Shown: positions 15,531-24,195, numbered from the stretch's first letter. The stretch is 64,000 nucleotides of DNA from UBA9655 sp963704475 (GCA_963704475.1 OY969900.1:1-64000); one strand, 5' to 3'. Made by a program: numbers and translations. The notes: generated by a model not told the origin, from the sequence alone.

Positions 15531-16160
15531 GGCAAGAGAGCTCAAAATCTTCTCTATTTGTTTATAAACATCTTCCACAGACTGCATGCCATCAACAACC
15601 TTTAAACGATTGCTTGCGCGATAATAGTCTGTCAATGGTTTTGCTTGCTCATTATACACATCCAGACGGCTTTTTACAGTCTCAGGATCATCATCTTTTC
15701 TTCGCATAAATTCTGTGCCCGAACATTGACCACACGTCGTTTGATGGTTTGAATAAGAAGCTCCACACGTTTTACAAATCGTTCGACTTGAAATGCGCTG
15801 AATCAATTCCTTATCATCAACAGTTAGTTGAATAATCCCATCTATTTCAAGACCCAAACGGTCGAACATAGCATCGATCTTTTGAGCCTGGTTGAGTGTT
15901 CGAGGGACACCATCAAGGATAACCCCTTGATCTTTTGACTGCAAGAGCCGTTCTTCAAAAACGCGAAGAATAATATCATCAGAAAGATAGATCCCCGCAT
16001 CCATTTTTTCTTTAACCTCAAGACCAAGGGGAGTTCCCTTACAAACTTCTTCTCTTAATATCTCCCCTGTTGCAATTAAGGTGAGGTGATAATGTTCTTG
16101 AAGTAAACGGGCCTGGGTTCCTTTCCCCGACCCCGGCGCCCCCAAGAGGATAAGGTTCAT
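15492..16160 (-). CDS. adk: Adenylate kinase with repeat-derived C-terminus
   Basis: The protein has 222 residues. It interconverts AMP, ADP and ATP. The P-loop GAPGSGKGTQ (7-16), the AMP-binding GVPRTLNQAQ and a zinc-type lid with four cysteines (CKTCGASYSNHQTTCGQC, about 129-146) are clear. The usual protein ends near residue 212. The last residues (SSLAPGCHPELVSGIS) are translated from a dispersed palindromic repeat. The start overlaps the end of secY by 4 nt (ATGA). Confidence 0.97.
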   Translation of the reverse strand: MNLILLGAPGSGKGTQARLLQEHYHLTLIATGEILREEVCKGTPLGLEVKEKMDAGIYLSDDIILRVFEERLLQSKDQGVILDGVPRTLNQAQKIDAMFDRLGLEIDGIIQLTVDDKELIQRISSRTICKTCGASYSNHQTTCGQCSGTEFMRRKDDDPETVKSRLDVYNEQAKPLTDYYRASNRLKVVDGMQSVEDVYKQIEKILSSLAPGCHPELVSGIS

Positions 16161-17503
16161 GGTCGCGACCCTTTTAACAAACGTGTTTTCTTCAATAGCC
16201 CCTCATACTGATGGGCCAGAAGATGAGAATGAATTTGAGCAACCGTATCCATAGGCACACTCACCGCAATCAAAAAAGTCGTCCCTCCCAAATAGAAGGG
16301 CAAGGAATACACTGCATAGAAGAACTCAGGAACTGCACAGACAAAGGCTAAATAAGCAGCGCCCAACACCGTCAACCGGGTTACTACGCCATCTAAATAC
16401 TGCGCTGTATTCACACCCGGACGATATCCCGGAATAAATCCACCATTTTTCTTTAGATTTTCGGCCGTTTCTTGAGGATTAAACGTGATAGAGGTGTAAA
16501 AAAAAGCAAAGAAAACAATTAAGAGAAGATAGATAGCGATATAAACAACGCTTCCATGCTGTAAGCCCCCTAAAATCCATTGCAACCAACCCGGACCTTG
16601 TCCTCCAGACAGTTGAGCAAGAGAAAGAGGCAAAAGTAGAAGCGAGCTTGCAAAGATAGGGGGAATAACACCCGTACTATTAAGTTTGATCGGAAGGTGA
16701 GAACTGTCACCCCCAAACATCTTATTGCCAACTTGTCGTTTGGGATATTGAATAAAGACACGACGTTGAGCCCGCTCCATAAACACGATAAAAGCAATCA
16801 TCGCTACCGAAAAAACAAGGATGAATAAAATAAAAACATAAGACAAGGCCCCCGTCCGCCCTAGTTCTAGAGCATTGATAATAGACGACGGCAACGTCGC
16901 AACGATACCAGCAAATATGACGAGTGAAATTCCATTTCCAATCCCTCGGCTTGTAATTTGCTCACCAAGCCACATCAAGAAAAGAGTTGACCCTACAATC
17001 GTTATAACCGTTGTAAGGCGGAAAAAAAGCCCCGGATCCAACACAGCAGACCCTGCGGCACCATGCAGCGCTTCAAGTCCTACAGCGGCTCCGTACGCTT
17101 GCAATGTAGCAATCAAAACCGTCAAATAGCGGGTATATTGATTGAGTTTCCTTCGGCCTGATTCTCCTTCTTTTTTAAGCGCCTCAAACTGAGGCGACAC
17201 AGCTGTCATCAATTGAATGATAATACTGGCTGAAATGTAAGGCATAATGTTAAGAGCCATAATGGACATACGACTCAAGGCGCCCCCTGAGAACATATCG
17301 ACCATACCAAAAATCCCGCCCCCATGACTTTGCGCAAACTCGGCCATCACTGCAGGATTAATACCTGGCAAAGGAATATAGGTTGCGAGTCGATAGACAA
17401 TCAAAACGCCAAGTGTAAACCAAATGCGTTTCTTAAGGTCTGCTGCTTTAGAAAAAGCCTTGATATTAATGTTTGCTGCGAGTTGTTCTGCGGCTGATGC
17501 CAT
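16157..17503 (-). CDS. secY: Protein translocase subunit SecY
   Basis: The protein has 448 residues with ten hydrophobic helices. It forms the channel for protein export. Hallmarks: RIWFTLGVLIVYRLATYIPLPGI at the first helix, MPYISASIIIQLM, the plug region and cytoplasmic loops with ERAQRRVFIQYPKRQ. It lies between rplO and adk in the spc operon, overlapping adk by 4 nt. Confidence 0.98.
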   Translation of the reverse strand: MASAAEQLAANINIKAFSKAADLKKRIWFTLGVLIVYRLATYIPLPGINPAVMAEFAQSHGGGIFGMVDMFSGGALSRMSIMALNIMPYISASIIIQLMTAVSPQFEALKKEGESGRRKLNQYTRYLTVLIATLQAYGAAVGLEALHGAAGSAVLDPGLFFRLTTVITIVGSTLFLMWLGEQITSRGIGNGISLVIFAGIVATLPSSIINALELGRTGALSYVFILFILVFSVAMIAFIVFMERAQRRVFIQYPKRQVGNKMFGGDSSHLPIKLNSTGVIPPIFASSLLLLPLSLAQLSGGQGPGWLQWILGGLQHGSVVYIAIYLLLIVFFAFFYTSITFNPQETAENLKKNGGFIPGYRPGVNTAQYLDGVVTRLTVLGAAYLAFVCAVPEFFYAVYSLPFYLGGTTFLIAVSVPMDTVAQIHSHLLAHQYEGLLKKTRLLKGSRP

Positions 17504-17517
17504 TGTTGCCTCTTGTT

Positions 17518-18099
17518 TCAGGAGTCAGGAGTCAGGGAACTGGAGTCAGGAGTCAGGGAACTGGAGTCAGGAGTCAGGGAACTGGAGTCAGGAGTCAGGG
17601 AACTGAATTCTTTTTTTTCCTGCCCCCTGCCCCCTGATTCCTGATTCCTGACAACTACCGTCCCTCCCGCCTTTTCAACGGCGGCGACAGCACTTTTACT
17701 CGCACCGGTAATCTCCAGAGAAACCTTTGCTTTAAGCTGACCTTTCCCTAAAAGACGAATCCCATCTCGAATTCTACGCACAAGACCCGCTGCAAGAAGA
17801 ATTTCTTCATTAATTGGTTTTTTAGCGTCAATCTTTCCCGCATCAATAGCTTCCTGAAGACGACCTAAATTTACTTCTACAAATTTCAAGGCAAAAATAT
17901 TCGTAAACCCTCGTTTTGGCAAACGACGGTAAAGAGGCATTTGACCGCCTTCAAATCCATTAATGGACACGCCCGTACGCGCCGTCTGACCTTTTCCGCC
18001 TCGTCCCCCGGTTTTCCCTTTACCAGATCCAATACCACGGCCAATACGCATTAAAGGTCGCCGTGCTCCTGGATTATCACGAATTTCGTTAAGTTTCAT
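17518..18099 (-). CDS. rplO: 50S ribosomal protein L15 with SSLTPDS heptapeptide tail
   Basis: The protein has 193 residues against about 150-160 for the family. The normal L15 core is MKLNEIRDNPGARR to about residue 150 (GGTVVVRN). The remaining tail first reads QESGGRGQEKKEFSS and then repeats the heptapeptide SSLTPDS. It derives from four 21-bp tandem repeats and a degenerate 'caggagtcagg' element. L15 is an assembly protein of the 50S; the tail would project from the ribosome surface if translated. It runs to 14 nt before secY. Confidence 0.96.
   Translation of the reverse strand: MKLNEIRDNPGARRPLMRIGRGIGSGKGKTGGRGGKGQTARTGVSINGFEGGQMPLYRRLPKRGFTNIFALKFVEVNLGRLQEAIDAGKIDAKKPINEEILLAAGLVRRIRDGIRLLGKGQLKAKVSLEITGASKSAVAAVEKAGGTVVVRNQESGGRGQEKKEFSSLTPDSSSLTPDSSSLTPDSSSLTPDS
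17521..17604. repeat. Four exact 21-bp tandem repeats in rplO
   Basis: The unit GGAGTCAGGAGTCAGGGAACT is repeated four times without change at 17521, 17542, 17563 and 17584. Being 21 bp long it keeps frame and encodes SSLTPDS on the minus strand. Exact identity suggests recent expansion. Related 'tcaggaatcagg' tracts occur at 22065-22130, 27415-27505, 37055-37135 and 55940-56080. Confidence 0.95.
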
Positions 18100-18100
18100 C

Positions 18101-18292
18101 TTAATCTTCCACCTTTACCATATGCTTCACTTTTGCAATCATACCCCGAACAGAGGGTGTATCTTCCAACTCACGCGTCCGGCCAATCTTATTCAATCCC
18201 AACCCACAGAGCGTTGCTTGTTGTTTCTCATTACGACGAATAGGACTTCCTGTTTGTGTGACAATGAGTGTCTTTTTTTTAATCGTCATCAC
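18101..18292 (-). CDS. rpmD: 50S ribosomal protein L30
   Basis: The protein has 63 residues with the usual short form: LIVTQTGSPIRRNEKQQATLCGLGLNKIGRTRELEDTPSVRGMI. It overlaps rpsE by 4 nt and sits directly before rplO. Confidence 0.96.
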   Translation of the reverse strand: MMTIKKKTLIVTQTGSPIRRNEKQQATLCGLGLNKIGRTRELEDTPSVRGMIAKVKHMVKVED

Positions 18293-18846
18293 ACCTCACC
18301 CTGGGCTCTGCGCCCTACAATTTCACTTAATTTCTTTCCCCGACGCGCAGCCACTTGCCTTGGAGCAGAGATCATCTGAAGCGCCTTAAAGGTTGCGCGC
18401 ACCATATTATGGGGATTTGAAGACCCAATGGACTTACTGACAACATCTTGAATACCAACAGCTTCACATACCGCCCGCATTGGACCGCCTGCGATAATTC
18501 CCGTTCCCGGAACCGCAGCACGCATATGAACAAGGCCCGCGCCATAAGACGCAGTAACATCATGATGAAGTGTCCGACCCTCACGAAGAGGAACGCGTAC
18601 CAACCCCCGCTTTGCTTTTTCTGTTGCTTTTTGAATCGCCTCCGGAACTTCGCGCGACTTGCCGGTTCCATGTCCTACGCGACCTTTTCCATCGCCCACC
18701 ACCACAATTGCTGAAAAGGAGAACGTCTTTCCCCCTTTCTTTACATTCGTAACCCGGTTGATTGCGACCAACTTTTCGACTAACTCAGATTCTTCGCGAC
18801 TATCGCGTGAAGACCGTGTGTTCTTTCCTTCTCGTGCCATTCTCAT
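18289..18846 (-). CDS. rpsE: 30S ribosomal protein S5
   Basis: The protein has 185 residues. The double-stranded RNA-binding part (VVVGDGKGRVGHGTGKSREVPEAI) and the C-terminal domain (GTGIIAGGPMRAVCEAVGI; SSNPHNMVRATFKAL) are standard. It controls decoding accuracy on the 30S. Confidence 0.98.
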   Translation of the reverse strand: MRMAREGKNTRSSRDSREESELVEKLVAINRVTNVKKGGKTFSFSAIVVVGDGKGRVGHGTGKSREVPEAIQKATEKAKRGLVRVPLREGRTLHHDVTASYGAGLVHMRAAVPGTGIIAGGPMRAVCEAVGIQDVVSKSIGSSNPHNMVRATFKALQMISAPRQVAARRGKKLSEIVGRRAQGEV

Positions 18847-18852
18847 CTCACC

Positions 18853-19215
18853 TTAAAATAAGAGCCCAGCGCTGCGCGCTGCATCTGCCAATGCCTTTAC
18901 ACGACCATGGTAAAGATATCCCCCACGATCAAAGACAATTTCCTTAACGCCTGCTTTAAGAGCGCGTTCTGCAATAAGCTTACCAACACTTTCAGCCGCA
19001 GCGACGGTCGACGTCGTCTTAAGCTTTTTGGTCGCCTCTTTTTCTATCGTTGACGCAGACGCTACTGTATGCCGCGCTTCATCATTAATGATTTGAGCAT
19101 AAATGTGTTGCTTCGACCGAAACACAGAAAGTCGCGGCCGTGCGGTTGCTACTTTCGCAAGTTTAAATCGTGTCCGGCGCTTGCGCCGTTCAAAAAGATC
19201 TTTTTCGTGACTCAT
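18853..19215 (-). CDS. rplR: 50S ribosomal protein L18
   Basis: The protein has 120 residues. It binds 5S rRNA with L5. Family features: RRKRRTRFKLAKVATARPRLSVFRSKQHIYAQ and the end FDRGGYLYHGRVKALADAARSAGL. It is separated from rplF by an unusual 312-nt repeat-filled gap, although these genes normally abut. Confidence 0.98.
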   Translation of the reverse strand: MSHEKDLFERRKRRTRFKLAKVATARPRLSVFRSKQHIYAQIINDEARHTVASASTIEKEATKKLKTTSTVAAAESVGKLIAERALKAGVKEIVFDRGGYLYHGRVKALADAARSAGLLF

Positions 19216-19228
19216 TTCTCTTACATTC

Positions 19229-19515
19229 TCTTTCTTTTAGTCGTTAGAACCAACTTGTCATCTTCAGACGACTCTCTCTTATCATCCTCGATGACATCCC
19301 TCTCTTATCATCCTCGGGCTAGAAAAGGTTTGTTTCCTGTAAGGAAACATTATCTTTTCTTGAACCGAGATTCTTGTCTCCATCAACGAGATCCTCGATG
19401 AAGAAGTCCTAAAATTTGCTTTGCAAATTAAGGACTTCTAGCTCGAGGATGAAAAATCGGCGCATAGCCTTGAAATTTCCTCGGAATTTTCTACTTTCTG
19501 ACTACCGTCTAACTT
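19229..19515. repeat. Dispersed 'tcatcctcg' repeat filling the rplF-rplR gap
   Basis: The 312-nt stretch 19216-19527 has no gene. About 110 nt of it (TCATCCTCGGGCTAGAAAAGG ... CTTTTCTTGAACCGAG) match 49836-49945 closely. It also holds an inner inverted repeat (GAAGTCCTAAAATTTG...CAAATTAAGGACTTC) and ends with the sequence CTCGAGGATGA. It splits the spc operon without a visible terminator. Confidence 0.75.
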
Positions 19516-19527
19516 CTAGCCACTCCC

Positions 19528-20061
19528 TTACTTCTTCTTTCCTTCTTTACGAACAATATGCTCGCCTTCGTATTTAATTCCTTTTCCCTTATAGGGTTCT
19601 GGCCGACGGTAAGCCCGAATTTCAGCAGCCACTTGACCAACACGCTGACGATCCGCCCCCGTTATCGCAATGGCTGTCGGTTTTTCACACGTAATCTGAA
19701 TTCCCTCAGGAATAGGGTAGAGAATATCATGGCTATACCCCAGCTGTAATTTTAAAGCTTTCCCTTCAACAGCTGCCCGATAACCAACTCCGTTAATTTC
19801 AAGGCGAACAGTAAATCCTTCGTTCACGCCTTGAACCATATTTCGAATACGATTCTTCCACGTTCCCCACAACATACGAGCTTGCTTAGATGCATCAGCT
19901 GGTCTAACAAGAATCTCGTTATTTTCAAATGTTACATGAACTTCCTTGCTCATCAATGCAGAAAGTTCACCGTTTTTTCCTTTGATCTTGATGTCCTGCC
20001 CTGCCAATTGACACGTTACCCCAGCGGGGACAGACACAGGATGCTTTCCAACTCGAGACAT
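19528..20061 (-). CDS. rplF: 50S ribosomal protein L6
   Basis: The protein has 177 residues with two tandem beta-alpha domains. The start MSRVGKHPVSVPAGV and the C-terminal signature PEPYKGKGIKYEGEHIVRKEGKKK are typical. It binds 23S rRNA near the factor-binding site. Confidence 0.98.
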   Translation of the reverse strand: MSRVGKHPVSVPAGVTCQLAGQDIKIKGKNGELSALMSKEVHVTFENNEILVRPADASKQARMLWGTWKNRIRNMVQGVNEGFTVRLEINGVGYRAAVEGKALKLQLGYSHDILYPIPEGIQITCEKPTAIAITGADRQRVGQVAAEIRAYRRPEPYKGKGIKYEGEHIVRKEGKKK

Positions 20062-20071
20062 GGTCTAATCC

Positions 20072-20470
20072 TTAGAATACATTGCAGAGAACTTCGCCGC
20101 CTACGTTCAACTCTCGCGCTTTTCCATCGGAAAGAATGCCTTTAGGCGTTGAAAGAACGACGATTCCTAAGCCATTGTTAATGGGCTTTAAATCTTTAAT
20201 TTTCGCATAAACGCGACGACCTGGTTTTGAAACGCGCGTTACCTGTTGTATGACGGGCTGATTTTCGTAATACTTTAACTCAATTTTAATTTGATCGATA
20301 CCATCAGAAACTTTTTCACGAACGTAGCCTCTGATGTACCCTTCTTCCTTCAAAACTTCAAGGACATTCTCGCGAAAAGTTGAAGCAGGTGAGACAATGG
20401 TCGATTTTTGAGCTTTCTGACCATTCCGAATTCGGGTGAGCATATCTCCTATTGGATCTGAAAACGACAT
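20072..20470 (-). CDS. rpsH: 30S ribosomal protein S8
   Basis: The protein has 132 residues. The start DPIGDMLTRIRNGQKA and the end GIVVLSTPKGILSDGKARELNVGGEVLCNVF match the family. In other bacteria S8 is the translational repressor of the spc operon. Confidence 0.98.
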   Translation of the reverse strand: MSFSDPIGDMLTRIRNGQKAQKSTIVSPASTFRENVLEVLKEEGYIRGYVREKVSDGIDQIKIELKYYENQPVIQQVTRVSKPGRRVYAKIKDLKPINNGLGIVVLSTPKGILSDGKARELNVGGEVLCNVF

Positions 20471-20479
20471 CTTTTTCTC

Positions 20480-20785
20480 CTACCAGCTCGACTTTGTCAT
20501 CCCAGGGATAAGCCCTGAAGATGCAAGCGCGCGTAACGCAATTCTTGATAACTTAAACTTACGGTAAACTCCTCGCGGCCGCCCCGTTAGCTCACACCGC
20601 AACCGCACACGACAAGGTGAACTATTCCGCGGCAATTCGGCTAATTGGAGCCGCGCCTTGAACCGCTCTTCCATCGAAAGGGCCTTATTGTTTGCTATCG
20701 CCTTTAATCGCTCCCGCCGCGGTGCATATTGCTTCATCATTTTTTGGCGGTGGCGATTTTTTTCTATTGAACTTGTCTTAGCCAT
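20480..20785 (-). CDS. rpsN: 30S ribosomal protein S14 (zinc-free form)
   Basis: The protein has 101 residues. The CxxC zinc pairs of the short form are absent, as in most alphaproteobacteria. Its C-terminal half (CRVRLRCELTGRPRGVYRKFKLSRIALRAL) is the conserved rRNA-binding part. It lies 9 nt before rpsH. Confidence 0.98.
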   Translation of the reverse strand: MAKTSSIEKNRHRQKMMKQYAPRRERLKAIANNKALSMEERFKARLQLAELPRNSSPCRVRLRCELTGRPRGVYRKFKLSRIALRALASSGLIPGMTKSSW

Positions 20786-20800
20786 ATTTTTTCTCCTGCC

Positions 20801-21346
20801 CTACTTCTGTCCTGTAAAGGGTAAATTAAACCCCTTTAAAAGGGCAAGGGCTTCTGCGTCTGTCTTTGCGGTTGTGACCAGCGTTATATCCATTCCTCGC
20901 ATTTGATCAACCTTATCATAGTTAATCTCAGGAAAAATAATATGTTCACGAATTCCTAAAGAATAATTTCCTCGACCATCAAAACTTTTAGGGGAAATCC
21001 CTCGAAAATCTCGGACCCGCGGCATCGCGATATTCACTAACCGATCCAAAAATTCATACATCCTATTCTTTCTTAAGGTAACTTTTACCCCAATATTCAT
21101 TCCCTCCCGTACCTTAAATCCTGCAATAGATTTCTTTGCTTTCGTGAGCACAGGTTTTTGCCCTGCAATTAAGGCAAGCTCTTCCAGAGCGTTCTGAGCT
21201 TTCCGGCTATCGGTGACAGCCTCGCCTAATCCCATATTAATAACAATTTTCTCAAGACGAGGGACTTGAAATGGATTCTTATACTCCATTTCCTTCATCA
21301 AGGAGGGTTTTACAACCTTATCAAAATGATCTTTTAATCGTGCCAT
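20801..21346 (-). CDS. rplE: 50S ribosomal protein L5
   Basis: The protein has 181 residues. It contacts 5S rRNA and P-site tRNA. The stretches KIVINMGLGEAVTDSRK and FRGISPKSFDGRGNYSLGIREHIIFPEI are the family signatures. Confidence 0.98.
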   Translation of the reverse strand: MARLKDHFDKVVKPSLMKEMEYKNPFQVPRLEKIVINMGLGEAVTDSRKAQNALEELALIAGQKPVLTKAKKSIAGFKVREGMNIGVKVTLRKNRMYEFLDRLVNIAMPRVRDFRGISPKSFDGRGNYSLGIREHIIFPEINYDKVDQMRGMDITLVTTAKTDAEALALLKGFNLPFTGQK

Positions 21347-21355
21347 TGTTCTACC

Positions 21356-21676
21356 TTATTCAATCGTCTCGCCAGATCGCTTGGCCACACGTACCTTACG
21401 TCCATCTTCAAGAATTTTATAGCCTACGCGTGTGGGCTTTTTAGAGACCGGATCCACATGCGCTACATTCGAAATGTGCAATGAAAGTTCTTTCTGAACA
21501 ATTCCCCCTTCTTGAGCCATTGTTTGCTTCTGATGTTTTTTCACAAGATTAACACCTTGAACAACAAGACGTCTCTCTTCGCGAAGCACCTTTAAAACTG
21601 GACCAGATTTTCCCTTATCCCTTCCGGAGATGACACAAACTGTGTCCCCTTTTTTTATACGAAATTTCTGTGCCAT
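21356..21676 (-). CDS. rplX: 50S ribosomal protein L24
   Basis: The protein has 106 residues. The KOW motif near the N-terminus (KKGDTVCVISGRDKGKSGPVLKVL) is intact. It starts 50S assembly. Its start shares one base with the rplN stop. Confidence 0.98.
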   Translation of the reverse strand: MAQKFRIKKGDTVCVISGRDKGKSGPVLKVLREERRLVVQGVNLVKKHQKQTMAQEGGIVQKELSLHISNVAHVDPVSKKPTRVGYKILEDGRKVRVAKRSGETIE

Positions 21677-22044
21677 TAGAGAACCTCCGGCGCTAATGAA
21701 ATAATCTTCATAAACTCTTTCGCACGTAATTCACGGGTTACGGGGCCAAAGATACGCGTTCCAATTGGCTCACCTTGCGCCGTCAACAGTACAGCCGCAT
21801 TATCGTCAAAACGAATAACAGTCCCATCTACACGGCGAATTTCCTTTGCGGTACGCACAATCACTGCGCGGTGCACAGCTCCTTTTTTGACTTTTCCACG
21901 AGGAATAGCATCCTTTATCGAGACGACAATAACATCGCCCACGGAAGCCGTTTTACGCTTCGAGCCACCAAGAACCTTGATGCACTGCACCCGACGGGCA
22001 CCTGAATTATCAGCTACCTTCAAGTTGGTTTGCATCTGAATCAT
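21676..22044 (-). CDS. rplN: 50S ribosomal protein L14
   Basis: The protein has 122 residues, a normal length. The start MIQMQTNLKVADNSGARR and GTRIFGPVTRELR near the end are diagnostic. It forms an intersubunit bridge. Confidence 0.98.
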   Translation of the reverse strand: MIQMQTNLKVADNSGARRVQCIKVLGGSKRKTASVGDVIVVSIKDAIPRGKVKKGAVHRAVIVRTAKEIRRVDGTVIRFDDNAAVLLTAQGEPIGTRIFGPVTRELRAKEFMKIISLAPEVL

Positions 22045-22049
22045 CTCTT

Positions 22050-22135
22050 ACTCCTTATCAGGGTCAGGGATCAGGCGTCAGGAACCAAGGAGATTTTCTC
22101 CTGATTCCCGACTCCTGATTCCTGAGCCCCGTCAA
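22050..22135. repeat. 'tcaggaatcagg' repeat overlapping the rpsQ end
   Basis: The sequence GGGTCAGGGATCAGGCGTCAGG ... CCTGATTCCCGACTCCTGATTCCTGA has inverted halves that can pair. Its right part encodes the C-terminal tail of S17. Same family as the tracts at 17518, 27405, 37055 and 55940. Confidence 0.75.
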
Positions 22136-22355
22136 TTACTTCCCACGTCTTTCTTTTGGAATAAGGCTTGCATTCTTGAATGCTAACCTCTTCACCTTCT
22201 TTAAATCGATTCTGTTCATCATGAACTGCAAACTTCTTAGAGCGTGTTACAAACTTACGATAAAGCGGATGCTTTATACGACGCTCTACTTTTACAGTAA
22301 GCGTTTTGTCACACTTTGCACTAACGACCGTTCCTTTTAAAATACGTTTTGGCAT
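22071..22355 (-). CDS. rpsQ: 30S ribosomal protein S17 with repeat-derived tail
   Basis: The protein has 94 residues; the family usually has about 80. The core (MPKRILKGTVVSAKCDKT to PYSKRKTWEVID) is normal. The tail GAQESGVGNQEKISLVPDA is translated from a dispersed repeat. It is a primary 16S rRNA binding protein. Confidence 0.96.
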   Translation of the reverse strand: MPKRILKGTVVSAKCDKTLTVKVERRIKHPLYRKFVTRSKKFAVHDEQNRFKEGEEVSIQECKPYSKRKTWEVIDGAQESGVGNQEKISLVPDA

Positions 22356-22365
22356 CTTTTAATCT

Positions 22366-22560
22366 TCAACCTATCTTTGTACGTTGGTTCAACAACGTTT
22401 TAATACGCGCTATAGTCCTGCGAGCCACACGAAATTGATGAGTCTTTTCAACTTGCCCGGACACGCGTTGGAAACGAAGTCCCATTAGCTCTTTCCTTAA
22501 ATCAATCACTTTTGCCTTTAAACCAGCGTCATCCATTTGTTTTACGTCGATCCACTTCAT
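22366..22560 (-). CDS. rpmC: 50S ribosomal protein L29
   Basis: The protein has 64 residues, with the typical helix-turn-helix hairpin LRKELMGLRFQRVSGQVEKTHQFRVARRTIARIKTLLNQR. It lies by the exit tunnel, where it helps dock SRP and trigger factor. Confidence 0.97.
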   Translation of the reverse strand: MKWIDVKQMDDAGLKAKVIDLRKELMGLRFQRVSGQVEKTHQFRVARRTIARIKTLLNQRTKIG

Positions 22561-22589
22561 TATTCAATTCCCTTGTTCCATTCTGTCAT

Positions 22590-22680
22590 CCCAAGCACAC
22601 ACTGTCATTCTGAACACACACTGTCATCCTGAAGTTGTTGCTCCCAAAGCATGGGGTCCCGAAACAAGTTCGGGATGAAA
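22590..22680. repeat. Dispersed LVSG/NLFQD-family repeat between rplP and rpmC
   Basis: The 131-nt gap 22561-22691 holds three copies of 'cacactgtcat(t/c)ctgaa' and a palindromic core (GGGTCCCGAAACAAGTTCGGGATGA). These genes normally abut. Confidence 0.7.
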
Positions 22681-22691
22681 GTGTAAAGACA

Positions 22692-23114
22692 TTATTCAAT
22701 TCCCCTTGTCTCGCGAGAGATAAATTTTGTCGCCAAAGGCAACTTTGCTGCAGCCAAGCTAAAAGCTTCACGCGCAAGCTCTTCTGACACGCCATCAAGC
22801 TCAAACATAACCCGCCCCGGATAAACGCGACAGGCCCAAAATTCGGTCGACCCCTTTCCGCTTCCCATCCGAACTTCCGCGGGCTTCGCAGAGACAGGCA
22901 CATCGGGAAAAATACGTATCCACACACGCCCCGCCCGCTTAATATGACGGGTGATAGCCCGTCGAGCTGCTTCAATTTGCCGCGCTGTTACACGCTCAGG
23001 CGCAATTGCTTTCAATCCAAACGCGCCGAAATTCAAACTGCTTCCCCCCTTAGCATTACCATGAATGCGCCCTTTGAAAGCCTTTCTAAATTTTGTTTTT
23101 TTAGGAGCTAACAT
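22692..23114 (-). CDS. rplP: 50S ribosomal protein L16
   Basis: The protein has 140 residues. The start MLAPKKTKFRKAFKGRIHG and the motif MGSGKGSTEFWACRVYPG are standard. It helps position A-site tRNA. Confidence 0.98.
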   Translation of the reverse strand: MLAPKKTKFRKAFKGRIHGNAKGGSSLNFGAFGLKAIAPERVTARQIEAARRAITRHIKRAGRVWIRIFPDVPVSAKPAEVRMGSGKGSTEFWACRVYPGRVMFELDGVSEELAREAFSLAAAKLPLATKFISRETRGIE

Positions 23115-23126
23115 CTGTCATACGCC

Positions 23127-23813
23127 TCAACTTGCTGTACGATTAACTGTATGAAGAGCACTACGCTTGTCAAAAGCCATGGGATCATGCTCCATAATAT
23201 CGCCCTTATAAATCCAAACCTTTACGCCAATGGTTCCATAGGTTGTCTTCGAGGTCGCTTCCCCATAATCGATATCTGCCCGCAAGCTATGGAGCGGCAC
23301 TTGACCATCCCGATACCATTCCATCCGTGCGATCTCAGACCCCCCAAGGCGTCCACTCACATTAACCCGGATTCCTTTGGCACCTAGCTTCATCGCTGCC
23401 TGCATTGCTCGCTTCATGGCTCGACGAAAAGTTACACGACGCTCAAGCTGTTGTGCAATAGACTCAGCAGCCAATGTTGCATCTAACTCGGGTTTGCGAA
23501 TTTCTAAGATATTGAGGGTCACATCTGTTCCCGCAATCTTTGAAAGTTCAGCTTTTAGAAGCTCAATGTCAGCGCCTTTCTTCCCGATCACAATTCCAGG
23601 GCGAGCCGTATGAATTGTAACACGAGCTTTTTTAGCAGGCCGTTCCACGACAATCTTAGAAACACCCGCCTGCGGAAGACGCTCTTTTATAAATTTTCTC
23701 AGCTTCAAATCTTGATGGAGAAGGTTTGCATACTCATGACGCGCAAACCACCTGGAATCCCACGTGCGGTTAATTCCAAGACGCAACCCTATCGGATTAA
23801 CTTTTTGACCCAT
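23127..23813 (-). CDS. rpsC: 30S ribosomal protein S3
   Basis: The protein has 228 residues. The KH domain has the GxxG loop (RPGIVIGKKGADIELLK), and the C-terminal S3 domain includes GRLGGSEIARMEWYRDGQVPLHSLRADIDYG. It forms the mRNA entry site. Its start shares a base with the rplV stop. Confidence 0.98.
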   Translation of the reverse strand: MGQKVNPIGLRLGINRTWDSRWFARHEYANLLHQDLKLRKFIKERLPQAGVSKIVVERPAKKARVTIHTARPGIVIGKKGADIELLKAELSKIAGTDVTLNILEIRKPELDATLAAESIAQQLERRVTFRRAMKRAMQAAMKLGAKGIRVNVSGRLGGSEIARMEWYRDGQVPLHSLRADIDYGEATSKTTYGTIGVKVWIYKGDIMEHDPMAFDKRSALHTVNRTAS

Positions 23814-24193
23814 TACGCAGCATCTCCAATTTCACTAACAATAATACGAAGATTGCTGAACGCCTTTTTAATACGTCCCCTTTTACTCCGTGCTCTAATG
23901 TCTAGCCGTTTCATCACTAATGCTTTGCCAACGGTTGCTTCGGAAACATAAAGTCCATCGATATCAAGGCCGTGGTTGTGCTCTGCATTTGCGATAGCCG
24001 ATAATAACGTTTTTTTAACGTCAATTGCAATTCTTTTTGGAGAGAAAGTCAGCTCATTGATAGCTTGGGCAACTTTCTTCCCCCGAATCATCTTGGCAAC
24101 CAAATTTAACTTGCGAGGACTTACCCGCAACATACGTAAGTGTGCCATGGCTGAATCATCGGGCAATTGCCGGGGAGTTGCTGATTTTGACAT
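23813..24193 (-). CDS. rplV: 50S ribosomal protein L22
   Basis: The protein has 126 residues. The family helix LRMLRVSPRKLNLVAKMIRGKKVAQAINELTFSPKRIA and the tunnel hairpin region (KRLDIRARSKRGRIKKAFSN) are present; the hairpin lines the exit tunnel where macrolides act. Confidence 0.98.
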   Translation of the reverse strand: MSKSATPRQLPDDSAMAHLRMLRVSPRKLNLVAKMIRGKKVAQAINELTFSPKRIAIDVKKTLLSAIANAEHNHGLDIDGLYVSEATVGKALVMKRLDIRARSKRGRIKKAFSNLRIIVSEIGDAA

Positions 24194-24195
24194 CC

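Noticed and set aside
17521..17604. Short tandem repeats considered as a CRISPR array.
   Set aside because: Units are 21 bp with no spacers and are in frame inside rplO. No cas genes are in the window.
17424..17606. Plus-strand frame with repeated SQESGNW.
   Set aside because: It is the antisense reading of the rplO tandem repeats and the secY start.
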